The notes under the pieces are model-generated. The model did no database searches. It saw nothing but the letters and a program-made list of their open reading frames with translations, and was not told where the DNA came from. A stretch of DNA of 64,000 nt from Myxococcales bacterium 68-20 (GTDB lineage Bacteria; Myxococcota_A; Polyangia; Polyangiales; Polyangiaceae). The position numbers were made by a program, and so were the translations under genes. The stretch spans positions 107,904 to 171,903 of the forward strand of contig MKVQ01000014.1 of assembly GCA_001899635.1 (NCBI GenBank), in the 5' to 3' direction. The number at the start of each line of letters is the position of its first letter. Position 1 is the stretch's first letter. Of this stretch, positions 8,248 through 15,799 are shown piece by piece.

Positions 8248-9203
8248 GCGCGGTCGAAGAACCACCACGCACCGAGCGCGCCGATCGCGTAGCAGGTCGC
8301 GCGCGTCGCCTGGGCGCGCCGCGGCTCGGACACCTTCGCTCGCGCCGCGAGCGTCGAGGCGAGGACGAGCGCGCCCACGATCGCGAGCTGCGCGATCTCG
8401 ACGCCGACGTTGAACGAGACCAGCGCGACGCCGAACGACGACTTCGGGAGCGGCAGCTCGCCGAGCGCTCCGGCGAAGCCGAGTCCGTGCACCAGGCCGA
8501 AGAGAAACGCGACGAGCCAGGGGCGCGTCCGCGCGAGCGTCGGCTCCGTGCTGCTCGCCTCCTTCGCCACGAGGAGGACGCTCGCCGCGATCGTCGCCTC
8601 CACCGGAGCAGGCGGCAGCTCCACGAGGCGAAGCGCCGCGAGGGCGAGGGTGAGCGAATGCGCGATCGTGAACGCGGTGATCGTCGTGAAGAGCGTGCGC
8701 CGGCGTGCTCCGACGAGGAGGAAGAGCCCGAGAACGAACGCGACGTGATCGAGCCCGGTGAACACGTGCTCCGTACCGAGCCGAATCCACTGCAGCGCCG
8801 ATCCAGGCGCCCCGCGCCCGATCTCGACGCTCGGCGAAGCGGCGGTCGCGAGTCCGTCGACCGTGCGGCCGTCCTTCCAGCGCACGGTGACGACGATCTT
8901 CGTGCGTGCGGACTCGATGCCGTCGAATCCGATCGCGCCTTCGAGCGGACCCTTGCACGAGAGCACCGCGTCGCGCTCCGCGCAGCCTGGCGGGTAGAGG
9001 ACGTGGACGCTCCCGGGAATGCCCGCGGTGTCGACCGGCTCCGCCCAGGTGACGTCGAACCGTCCGGGCTCGGCTTCGACGAGCGCGAGGACTCCAGGGC
9101 GGAGGTCATGGGCCAACGCGTCGCGCTCGCCGAGCAGGAGCAGGAGCCCGAGCACGAGCACGAACGCGAGGAGCGCGAGAGCCCGCGGGCGGCGCCGTTT
9201 CAT
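8226..9203 (-). CDS. HupE/UreJ family membrane protein
   Basis: The start was set to the ATG at 9203 (MKRRRPRALALLAFVLVLG), because the tracked 474-aa ORF adds a shadow N-terminus. A signal-anchor is followed by a ~150-residue periplasmic domain (AHDLRPGVLALVEAEPGRFD, CKGPLEGAIGFDGI). About six membrane helices then carry the HupE/UreJ signature GTEHVFTGLDHVAFVLGLFL and FGLVHGLGFAGAL, with conserved His/Asp in the membrane. Family members are proposed nickel or cobalt permeases; this long form with a periplasmic domain has no proven substrate. Its ATG overlaps the stop of the upstream parvulin gene (ATGA), so they are co-translated. The 3' end overlaps the convergent phosphoesterase gene. Confidence 0.88.
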   Translation of the reverse strand: MKRRRPRALALLAFVLVLGLLLLLGERDALAHDLRPGVLALVEAEPGRFDVTWAEPVDTAGIPGSVHVLYPPGCAERDAVLSCKGPLEGAIGFDGIESARTKIVVTVRWKDGRTVDGLATAASPSVEIGRGAPGSALQWIRLGTEHVFTGLDHVAFVLGLFLLVGARRRTLFTTITAFTIAHSLTLALAALRLVELPPAPVEATIAASVLLVAKEASSTEPTLARTRPWLVAFLFGLVHGLGFAGALGELPLPKSSFGVALVSFNVGVEIAQLAIVGALVLASTLAARAKVSEPRRAQATRATCYAIGALGAWWFFDRAYLVLNR

Positions 9204-10048
9204 GGCCCGATCTCGATCGTCCAGCGCTTGCGGAGCTCGCCGAGCGCCTCGGTCAGTTTCTCGGCGCGCTTCGCTCGCTTCAAGTCTTCTTCTACCTCCG
9301 CGCGTACGTCGGCGAGCGCCGGTCTCTCCGCCGGGCTCTTCTTGTCGACGCGAACGACGTGGAACCCGAAGCGTGAGCGACGAAGCGCCCACGTGCCCTC
9401 TTTCTGGTCGGCGAGGCCCCCGGTGAAGTCGCCGCCGAAGCTCTCCGCGAGGTCGCCGATGTTCCGCCTTCGGTAGCGCCGCCCGCCGGAGAACGTGTCG
9501 CCCATGCCGCCGGGCTCTGCGCCCTTCTCGAGCTGCGCGAGGAAGCCGCGGGCGCGCTCGTCCGCTTTCGTGTCGTCGCCCTGCACGAACACCTGGGTGA
9601 AGTCGACGAGCTCGGGCCTCGCCCACCGGTCGGCGTGCGCGTCGAACCATGCCTGGAGGTCGCTCTCGGTGAGCGCCGGAAGGACGAGCGTCTGCTCGAG
9701 GACGAACGACATCTTCTGCGCCACGAGGTGGCGGATGCGTGGGTCGTCCTCGTCGAGCTTGCGCGCGAGCCCTTCGCGGTAGAGCACTTCTTCGTCGACC
9801 CAGTGCGCGATGACCTCCTTCATCTCGGCGTCGGTCGGCGGTCGTCCGTGCGCGCGTGTCTGCTCCTCGACGAGGAGTCGACGCGCATCTGCGCCGAGCG
9901 CGATGCGCGTGTCCTTCGGCGCGGCGTGCGCGGGCGACGTCGGTGCGGACGCCTCACCGCTCGACACCACACGTTCTGCGGCGAACAGCAGCGCTCCGAG
10001 GAGAACGAAGTGAACGAGCGGGTCGCGGGCGAGACGCGGCAGAGCCAT
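9200..10048 (-). CDS. Parvulin-type peptidylprolyl isomerase (PpiC/SurA-like)
   Basis: A 282-residue membrane-anchored foldase. The start at 10048 (MALPRLARDPLVHFVLLGALLF) gives a single N-terminal helix; the 686-aa tracked ORF reads through from unrelated frames. Residues about 55-140 are a SurA-N-like helical region (EEQTRAHGRPPTDAEMKEVI, REGLARKLDEDDPRIR). A rotamase domain near 150-250 contains GGMGDTFSGG, GDLAESFGGDFTGGL and RSRFGFHVVRVDKKSPAE, the parvulin FGFHVVRV hallmark. It would catalyse prolyl cis/trans isomerisation in the periplasm. The tight ATGA coupling with the HupE-like gene suggests it helps fold that protein's periplasmic domain or a shared client. Confidence 0.88.
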   Translation of the reverse strand: MALPRLARDPLVHFVLLGALLFAAERVVSSGEASAPTSPAHAAPKDTRIALGADARRLLVEEQTRAHGRPPTDAEMKEVIAHWVDEEVLYREGLARKLDEDDPRIRHLVAQKMSFVLEQTLVLPALTESDLQAWFDAHADRWARPELVDFTQVFVQGDDTKADERARGFLAQLEKGAEPGGMGDTFSGGRRYRRRNIGDLAESFGGDFTGGLADQKEGTWALRRSRFGFHVVRVDKKSPAERPALADVRAEVEEDLKRAKRAEKLTEALGELRKRWTIEIGP

Positions 10049-10053
10049 CGAGG

Positions 10054-11049
10054 TCAGAACTGCCCGGTGAGCGCCGCGCCGCCGCCGGTCGTGGTCGCGG
10101 TCGGCACGACCTGGATCTTGCTCGGGAACGCCACGAGGCCGATCGTCCCGAGGACGCCGACCGAGAGGCCGACCGCTGCGACGGCGAACCAGGTGTTCCG
10201 CACGTCGTCGGAGGCGCAGAAGATGCTGGTGCTCGTCCGGCACGTCGGGCTGAGAAGCGCCATCATCCCCCAGACGTAGGCGGACGGAGCGGCGACGACG
10301 AAGCCCACGACGCCTGTCGCGGCCGACGCGACGAAGAGCGGGTTCGTCTTCGTCTCGGGCGGGGGAGCTCCCGGCGCGGCGACCACGGTGGATGCTTCGC
10401 CCGGCGCGGGGGGCGTGCTCGCGCGGCCGTCGCCGACCGCGAGCGCGGGGATCTGCACCGTGCGCTGCTCGCCTTCGGCCAGCGTGATCGTCTGGCGGAA
10501 GGGCGCTCGTCCCGGCGCCGAGGCGTCGATGACGTGCGCGCCGGGGTCGACGACGGTGAGCAGATCCCACGCCGGCTTGCGGAGCACCGTGCCATCGACC
10601 TTCACCTCGAGGTCGGGCTCTTCGCGGACGACGTGAACGGCGAGCCGCGGCACACGCCCGGAGAGGAGCGCGAGGTGCTCGTTCGCGATCTTCTCGCGAT
10701 CCTTGCGGCCGTCCTTCACCGCCTGGCTCGAGGCGGCCTTCATCTCGAGATACGCGGTGCCGAAGCGGCCCTCCTTCTCGTGACAGATGGCGAGGTTCAG
10801 GAGCGTGCCGCCGCCGGGGTCGAGCCGCTGGCTCTCGGCGAGCTTCGGGCAAGCCTCGGCGTATCGCCCACGGTCCATCAGCTGGCGCCCTTCCTCGAAG
10901 AGCGACTGGGCGAGCATCTGGTCGGAGACCGACGGTGCGGCCTGGGCGGTCCCGGTGAGGATGGCCCGAGGAGCCGCCGCACGAGCATCGGCAGCGGCGA
11001 ACGCGATGCCGGCGCATGTCACCGCGGCCAGGATGCTCGAAGCGCGCAT
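10054..11049 (-). CDS. Exported TPR/PEGA-like protein
   Basis: A 331-residue protein with an N-terminal signal (MRASSILAAVTCAGIAFAAA, cleaved near ARA). Residues about 40-130 form a TPR-like helical region (LAQSLFEEGRQLMDRGRYAE, SQRLDPGGGTLLNLAICHEK). A PEGA-type beta domain follows (LAVHVVREEPDLEVKVDGT, ITLAEGEQRTVQIPAL), then a Pro-rich linker and two C-terminal membrane helices (FVASAATGVVGFVVAAPSAY and AVAAVGLSVGVLGTIGLVAF). This architecture is common in Myxococcota cell envelopes and has no established biochemical role. The start at 11049 was chosen over 11067 for the better signal peptide. It ends six bases before the parvulin start, so the three genes are probably one operon. Confidence 0.82.
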   Translation of the reverse strand: MRASSILAAVTCAGIAFAAADARAAAPRAILTGTAQAAPSVSDQMLAQSLFEEGRQLMDRGRYAEACPKLAESQRLDPGGGTLLNLAICHEKEGRFGTAYLEMKAASSQAVKDGRKDREKIANEHLALLSGRVPRLAVHVVREEPDLEVKVDGTVLRKPAWDLLTVVDPGAHVIDASAPGRAPFRQTITLAEGEQRTVQIPALAVGDGRASTPPAPGEASTVVAAPGAPPPETKTNPLFVASAATGVVGFVVAAPSAYVWGMMALLSPTCRTSTSIFCASDDVRNTWFAVAAVGLSVGVLGTIGLVAFPSKIQVVPTATTTGGGAALTGQF

Positions 11050-11120
11050 GTCTGAACGGCGTAGCACGCCGTCGGCCCGCGATCTCGCGTCCTCGCCGTC
11101 TCAGCGCCTCGTTCTCGAGG

Positions 11121-13289
11121 TCACGGAGGCAGCACGCGGACGTCGAGGTTCCACGGCCCCTCTGCCCCGGCGTAACCGTCGATCTGCACCCAGTACGTAC
11201 CCGCGGCGAGCGGCAGGTCGAGGAAGCTCCGGTTCGGGTTCGTCCCGGGGTTGCACGCATTCGTGATCTCGACGCCCGGGCACGGGCCGCCGCGGCGCAC
11301 GCTGAGCAGCGTCGTGTTGACCGAGCCGCTCATGTCGAAGACGACGCGGCGCGGCTGGGTGAGGACGAGTCGCAGGAGCTGATCCTTCGCACCGCCGATC
11401 GGCTGCCCGGGCGCGTCGCAGCCGGCGCTGAAGTTGGCGGTCGCGTTGGTGGTGTCGCCCGTGAAGAAGCCGCCCGTCTCCGGGATCGTCTGCGGGTTCA
11501 CGCAGCTGTCGGAGGTCACCGTGGTCGGCGGCACCGTCGGGCGGACGAGCGCCGTGAGCTGCGTCGAGAGCCCTTGTTCGTCCGCGATCACCGCGCGGTA
11601 GCTGCCGGCGGGGAGGTTACGTCGCGAGACGCGCTGCGGGGTGATGCCCGGCGAGCACTGGAGGAGATCGCTGAGCCCACACGCGGCCCGGCTCAGCGAG
11701 ACCGCGCCGATCTCGTTCAGCGGGAAGCGCCCGATGAGCAGCACATCGCTCGCCTGCGTCAGATCGAGCTTGTAAGCGGCGTTGGGACCGCCTGCGAAGC
11801 AGCCGTTCCTGATCGCGTCTTCCTGGTCGGCGAGGTCGACGGACACGGTGGTGTTCGGCGCGATGTCCGGGGCGGTCGCGCACGATTGGTTCGGGGGGGC
11901 CAGCGTCGCCGGGTACGTCTTCACGACGACGTTGGCGTCGATCTGCGTCGTGCCCGCGACGCTGAAGACGTGCGACCCCGCGGGGAGGCTCCGCGCGAAG
12001 ACCGGCGGTGAGCTCCCCGCTCGACAGCGGAGCTCGTCGGTGCACGTCGAGCTTCGCATGCTCACGACAGGCTCGCCGATGCCCGAGAGCGTCGAGGCGA
12101 AGATCCGGACGTCGCGCGGCTCGGCGAGCGTGAAGGAGTAGGTGAGCTCGCCGGTCCTTGCCCGCTGACATGCCGACTCGAGGTCCTTCGTCGGATCGAC
12201 GAGCGAGACGGTGAACGGCGCGTCGAGCGGGACCGGTTGCGGCGCGGCGCACGACTCGTTCGTCGGTTTGCTCGACGCGGTGAGCATGTCGACCGTCACG
12301 TCGACCCGCGACTCGGCCTGGGTCGTGACGACGGCGTAGACGGTGGTCCCGGCGGCGACGCTCCTCGCGATCGTGCGTGCTTCCGAAGCGCCTCCGATGC
12401 GGCCGCAGTGGAGCTCGGACGCCGCCTGTCCACATGTCGACTGGAGCGCGACGGCGACCTCGTTCGTCGGTGCGCTCGTCCTCGCACGGACGAGCACGTC
12501 CTTCGCCGCGCCGGGCGGGACCGTGATCGCGAGCACGATGTCACGTGCAGCCGCCGGGCTCGTCACCGTGCACGTGGTGGCGTAGTCCTTCTTGGTGGCG
12601 GTCGTGCCGAGGAGGAACGTGCCCGGCGCGGTGACGGCGAGGGCGGTCCCACATTCGTCGTTCGCGGGGACGGAGCACGGCTGCTCGTCGATGAGGCCGT
12701 TGCAGTTGTCGTCCTTGAAGTTGCCGCAGATCTCCGTGCGGAGGCTGCTCACGGTCGGATCGGTGTCGTCGCAGTCGCGGCTCGGCGCGCAGTGGTCGTC
12801 GGGGTCGCCGTCGCCGTCGGAGTCACGCTCGGAATGCTCGCACTCCTTGGTCGCCTCGACGCATCGATCGATCGTGCAGTAGTTGCCGTCCTGGCAGGTC
12901 ACGACGGGGCCGGGGACGCAGCCCATGCGGAGGACGCACTTCTCCTGACCGTTGCAGTACTCGGAGTCGGCGCACTGCGTGTCGTCGGGGACGTTGCGGC
13001 ACCGCGAGAGGGTCGTGTCACAACGGTCGAAGGTGCAGGGGATGAGGTCGTCGCACTGCGAGTCCTCCGTGCACGGGCCGCCGAGGGTGGGATCGAAATC
13101 GGGCCCGGCGTCGGCGCCGCCGCCACCGTCCTCGACGTCGCTCCCGGCGTCGTACGGTACGATGAAGAGGTCCTTGCCGTCGCTCCCGCACCCGGCCGAG
13201 ACCGCGGACGCGCCGGCGACCCCGGCAAGCGCGAGAGCGCCGCCCCAGACGATCGAACGCACGGTGAGGCCCGAGCGCGTCTTCGCCAC
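11121..13289 (-). CDS. Cys-rich MopE-like lipoprotein
   Basis: A 722-residue surface lipoprotein. The GTG at 13289 gives VAKTRSGLTVRSIVWGGALA, then a hydrophobic run to a lipobox-like VSAGC; the longer tracked ORF starts in unrelated sequence. After an Asp/Gly-rich spacer come disulfide-rich repeats (CTEDSQCDDLIPCTFDRCD, CADSEYCNGQEKC, CQDGNYCTIDRC). A MopE-type putative metal-binding motif follows (RDCDDTDPTVSSLRTEICG, DDNCNGLIDE). The rest contains about four related beta domains of ~110 residues, each starting near an N(E/Q)SC-type motif (NDECGTAL, NESCAAPQ, NQSCATAP, SDSCVNPQ) and resembling pre-peptidase C-terminal domains. The repeats point to a cell-surface binding or structural role. 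No enzyme active site is visible. Confidence 0.82.
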   Translation of the reverse strand: MAKTRSGLTVRSIVWGGALALAGVAGASAVSAGCGSDGKDLFIVPYDAGSDVEDGGGGADAGPDFDPTLGGPCTEDSQCDDLIPCTFDRCDTTLSRCRNVPDDTQCADSEYCNGQEKCVLRMGCVPGPVVTCQDGNYCTIDRCVEATKECEHSERDSDGDGDPDDHCAPSRDCDDTDPTVSSLRTEICGNFKDDNCNGLIDEQPCSVPANDECGTALAVTAPGTFLLGTTATKKDYATTCTVTSPAAARDIVLAITVPPGAAKDVLVRARTSAPTNEVAVALQSTCGQAASELHCGRIGGASEARTIARSVAAGTTVYAVVTTQAESRVDVTVDMLTASSKPTNESCAAPQPVPLDAPFTVSLVDPTKDLESACQRARTGELTYSFTLAEPRDVRIFASTLSGIGEPVVSMRSSTCTDELRCRAGSSPPVFARSLPAGSHVFSVAGTTQIDANVVVKTYPATLAPPNQSCATAPDIAPNTTVSVDLADQEDAIRNGCFAGGPNAAYKLDLTQASDVLLIGRFPLNEIGAVSLSRAACGLSDLLQCSPGITPQRVSRRNLPAGSYRAVIADEQGLSTQLTALVRPTVPPTTVTSDSCVNPQTIPETGGFFTGDTTNATANFSAGCDAPGQPIGGAKDQLLRLVLTQPRRVVFDMSGSVNTTLLSVRRGGPCPGVEITNACNPGTNPNRSFLDLPLAAGTYWVQIDGYAGAEGPWNLDVRVLPP

Positions 13290-13363
13290 TCGCCTACTCG
13301 ACTCGACCACTCGACGACTCGACGACTCGCATGCCCATGCCCATGCTCCGCCTCGCCTTGCGA

Positions 13364-13507
13364 CTAGAGCGCCTTCACGAGCGGGATCTCGTGCCCGTTC
13401 GGGCACTCCGCTTTGAAGTCGCGCTCCGCCTTCTCGCGCGGGACGCGGACCTTTTCCCTGCACTCGGGGCAGCTGACCTCGACGATGTCCTCGTCGTCTT
13501 TCGGCAT
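13364..13507 (-). CDS. Small zinc-ribbon protein (47 aa)
   Basis: Too short for the ORF track. From the ATG at 13507 the minus strand encodes MPKDDEDIVEVSCPECREKV... and ends CPNGHEIPLVKAL before TAG at 13364. The CPxC pair and the CPNGH cluster about 20 residues later form a plausible four-ligand zinc ribbon (three Cys plus Cys/His). Charged residues between would form the beta hairpin. Several small ribbon proteins of this kind bind nucleic acids or act as folding adaptors; no specific function can be assigned. It lies between the Cys-rich lipoprotein and the ArsA-like pair, with its own short upstream region. The + ORF 13331..13615 is its shadow. Confidence 0.7.
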   Translation of the reverse strand: MPKDDEDIVEVSCPECREKVRVPREKAERDFKAECPNGHEIPLVKAL

Positions 13508-13611
13508 GCCCGAAGCCTAGCACTGCTCGGCTGGAGGCCGAAGCCCGCGGCTCCTGCGTCCATGAAGGGTCGTTTGGCTCGCCCGCTCGTGATACGAGAC
13601 GGATCATCGAG

Positions 13612-14535
13612 TTGAAGAGCCTTCTCCCGCTCCGCGCCGTCCTCGTCACCGGCAAGGGTGGCGTCGGCAAGACGACCGTCGCAGCATCGCTTGCGCGCTT
13701 CGCGGCGCAGTGCGGCAAGCGCGTCCTCGTCGCCGAGATCGCGGACGAGGACGCGACGACGTCGGCGCTGGCCGACGCCCTCGGTGTCGCGAAGATCACG
13801 GACGAGCCGTGGGAGATCGCTCCGAACCTGCGCGTCGTCGCGCTCGCCCCCGCGCTCGGCCACCAGCGGTTCCTTCGCGACGTCCTGCCGATGAAGGTTC
13901 TCGCCGACGCGGCGATGCGTGCGGGAGCGATCCGCCGATTCCTCGCGGCTGCGCCGACGTTCCCCGAGATGGGCGTGCTCTACCGGTTGCTCGATCTCGT
14001 TCGCACCAAGCGCAGGGACGGGGCCGTGGAGCACGAGATGATCATCGTCGACCTGCCCGCGACCGGGCATGCGCTTGCGCTCGCGCAGATCCCGGCATCG
14101 CTCCTGCGCGTGATCCCGAGCGGTCCGATCGCTGCAGCCGTGAGGGAGGGGCTCGAGCTCTTGCAGGACCCTGTGCGCACCGGCGCGGTCGTCGTCACGC
14201 TGCCGGAGACGTTGCCCGTCAGCGAAGCGCTCGAGCTCGTTCAGGGCATCGAACAGCACAGCATCCCGCTGGCGCAGGTCTTCTTGAACCGCGTGCCGTT
14301 CGATCCGTTCAGCGACGAGGAGCGAGTGTTCGTCCGATCACTCCTCGACGGTGAGAGGCCTCCGATGCTCGGCGCGCGGACGCTCGAGCGGATCGACCGG
14401 GCGCGCGTCGCGCTCGAGCGCCTCTCGCAAGCGGTCTCCGTGCCGGTCGGCGTGCTCCAGGACGTCTGGCTCGAGGGCCCCCGCCTCGCCGAGGAGATGG
14501 CCTCGCTCATGGCCGTCGAGGAGGTACACCAGTGA
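13612..14535 (+). CDS. ArsA/Get3-like ATPase (first of pair)
   Basis: A 307-residue P-loop ATPase of the ArsA/GET3 deviant Walker family. The signature GKGGVGKTTVAASLARFAA gives the deviant Walker A with its conserved intermonomer Lys. VLVAEIADEDATT is the A' region, and IIVDLPATGHAL is the switch II/DTAPTGH-like motif. The ORF starts at TTG (13612), and its stop overlaps the next ATPase by GTGA. Pairs of such ATPases fused or adjacent occur in several bacterial phyla, probably as heterodimers. Arsenite-binding Cys residues of classical ArsA are absent, so arsenic export is unlikely. A role in protein targeting or unknown client handling is inference. Confidence 0.85.
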   Translation: MKSLLPLRAVLVTGKGGVGKTTVAASLARFAAQCGKRVLVAEIADEDATTSALADALGVAKITDEPWEIAPNLRVVALAPALGHQRFLRDVLPMKVLADAAMRAGAIRRFLAAAPTFPEMGVLYRLLDLVRTKRRDGAVEHEMIIVDLPATGHALALAQIPASLLRVIPSGPIAAAVREGLELLQDPVRTGAVVVTLPETLPVSEALELVQGIEQHSIPLAQVFLNRVPFDPFSDEERVFVRSLLDGERPPMLGARTLERIDRARVALERLSQAVSVPVGVLQDVWLEGPRLAEEMASLMAVEEVHQ

Positions 14536-15746
14536 GCTCGTCACGACCGCTGGACGTCCGGCCGAGCCTCGCCGACGCTCAGCCGACGTTCCTCGAGCCG
14601 CTGGTCCGCAGCAAGCGCGTGATCGTGTGCGCCGGCGCCGGTGGCGTCGGAAAGACGACGACGGCGGCCGCGCTCGGCCTTGCGAGCGCCTTGGCCGGGC
14701 GGAGGACCCTCGTCCTCACGATCGACCCCGCGCGTCGGCTCGCCGAGGCGATGGGCATCCCCGAGGCATCACGGGCACCCGCGCCGGTGCCCCGCGAGAA
14801 GCTCACGATGCTGGGGGTCCCGGTCCACGGTGAGCTCGATGCGTGGATGCTCAGCCCCGAGGTCGTCTTCGAGACGATGGTGCGCCGGCTCGCCGGCGAC
14901 GAGGCGCGCGTCCAGGCGATCCTCGCGAACCGTCTCTACCAGCACCTCTCCAAGATCGTCGCCGGCATGCAGGAGTACACCGCGGCCGAGGCGCTCTACT
15001 CGCTCTCGACCGAGGGCAAGTACGACCTCGTGGTGCTCGACACGCCGCCGTCGCGCAACGCGCTCGCGTTCCTCGAGGCTCCCCGCAAGCTCTCCATGTT
15101 CCTCGACGAGCGCGTCATCGGGGTCTTCCTTCCGGCCGGCGGCGGCCAGAAGAAAGGCGCCTTCGTTCGCGCAGCCTCGGACCTGGCCGAGCGTGTCTTC
15201 ACGAAGGCCTTCGGTGAGGGCTTCTACAAGGACCTGCAGGACTTCCTCGGGGCCTTCTCGGGGATGTTCGGCGGGATGCGGGCCCACGCCGAGGCGGTCC
15301 GTCGGCTGCTCTCCTCCGACGAGGCCGCGTTCGTCCTCGTGACGAGCCCGGAGCCCGCCGCGCTCGCCGAGGCCGGATTTTTCCAGGAGAAGATCACGCA
15401 GCTCGGCCTTCCTTTCGAGGGCTACGTCCTCAACCGCAGCTGGGCCTACACGCGCGGATTCGGCGGACCCGAGGAAATCGTGCTTCCTCCGGCGGCGGAA
15501 GAGCACCAGCGCGTCGCGCTGCGAAAGCTCGGCCAGCTCGCCGACGGCGAGCGATGGCGCGCGCAGCGCGACCGCGATCTGCTCGCACGGCTGAGGATGG
15601 ACGCGGCGCGCCATAGTCTCGGCGCAGCCGCGCGCGGGGACGGGGGCGGGGCCGCGATCGCCACCCCGCACCTCGGCGGCGCGGTCGAGGATCTGGCCGG
15701 GCTAGCCGAGCTTGCACGGAACCTCGTCCACCTCGACAACGCCTGA
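14532..15746 (+). CDS. ArsA/Get3-like ATPase (second of pair)
   Basis: A 404-residue homologue of the preceding gene, overlapping it by GTGA. Walker A is CAGAGGVGKTTTAAALGLA. RTLVLTIDPARRLAEAMG is the switch I/A' region of ArsA proteins, and YDLVVLDTPPSRNALAFLEAP is the switch II motif. Further on FVLVTSPEPAALAEA and GYVLNRSW match late ArsA elements. Metal-binding Cys residues are missing, so arsenite transport is not supported. The C-terminal ~60 residues are Ala/Gly-rich and unlike the family. With its partner it probably forms a heterodimeric ATPase. The nearby membrane protein at 15800 may be linked, but only by position. Confidence 0.86.
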   Translation: MSSSRPLDVRPSLADAQPTFLEPLVRSKRVIVCAGAGGVGKTTTAAALGLASALAGRRTLVLTIDPARRLAEAMGIPEASRAPAPVPREKLTMLGVPVHGELDAWMLSPEVVFETMVRRLAGDEARVQAILANRLYQHLSKIVAGMQEYTAAEALYSLSTEGKYDLVVLDTPPSRNALAFLEAPRKLSMFLDERVIGVFLPAGGGQKKGAFVRAASDLAERVFTKAFGEGFYKDLQDFLGAFSGMFGGMRAHAEAVRRLLSSDEAAFVLVTSPEPAALAEAGFFQEKITQLGLPFEGYVLNRSWAYTRGFGGPEEIVLPPAAEEHQRVALRKLGQLADGERWRAQRDRDLLARLRMDAARHSLGAAARGDGGGAAIATPHLGGAVEDLAGLAELARNLVHLDNA

Positions 15747-15799
15747 TAGGATGGCTGGCGCGTGGGTTCGCAGCAGGCGTGGCCCGCCCGCCAACGTCC

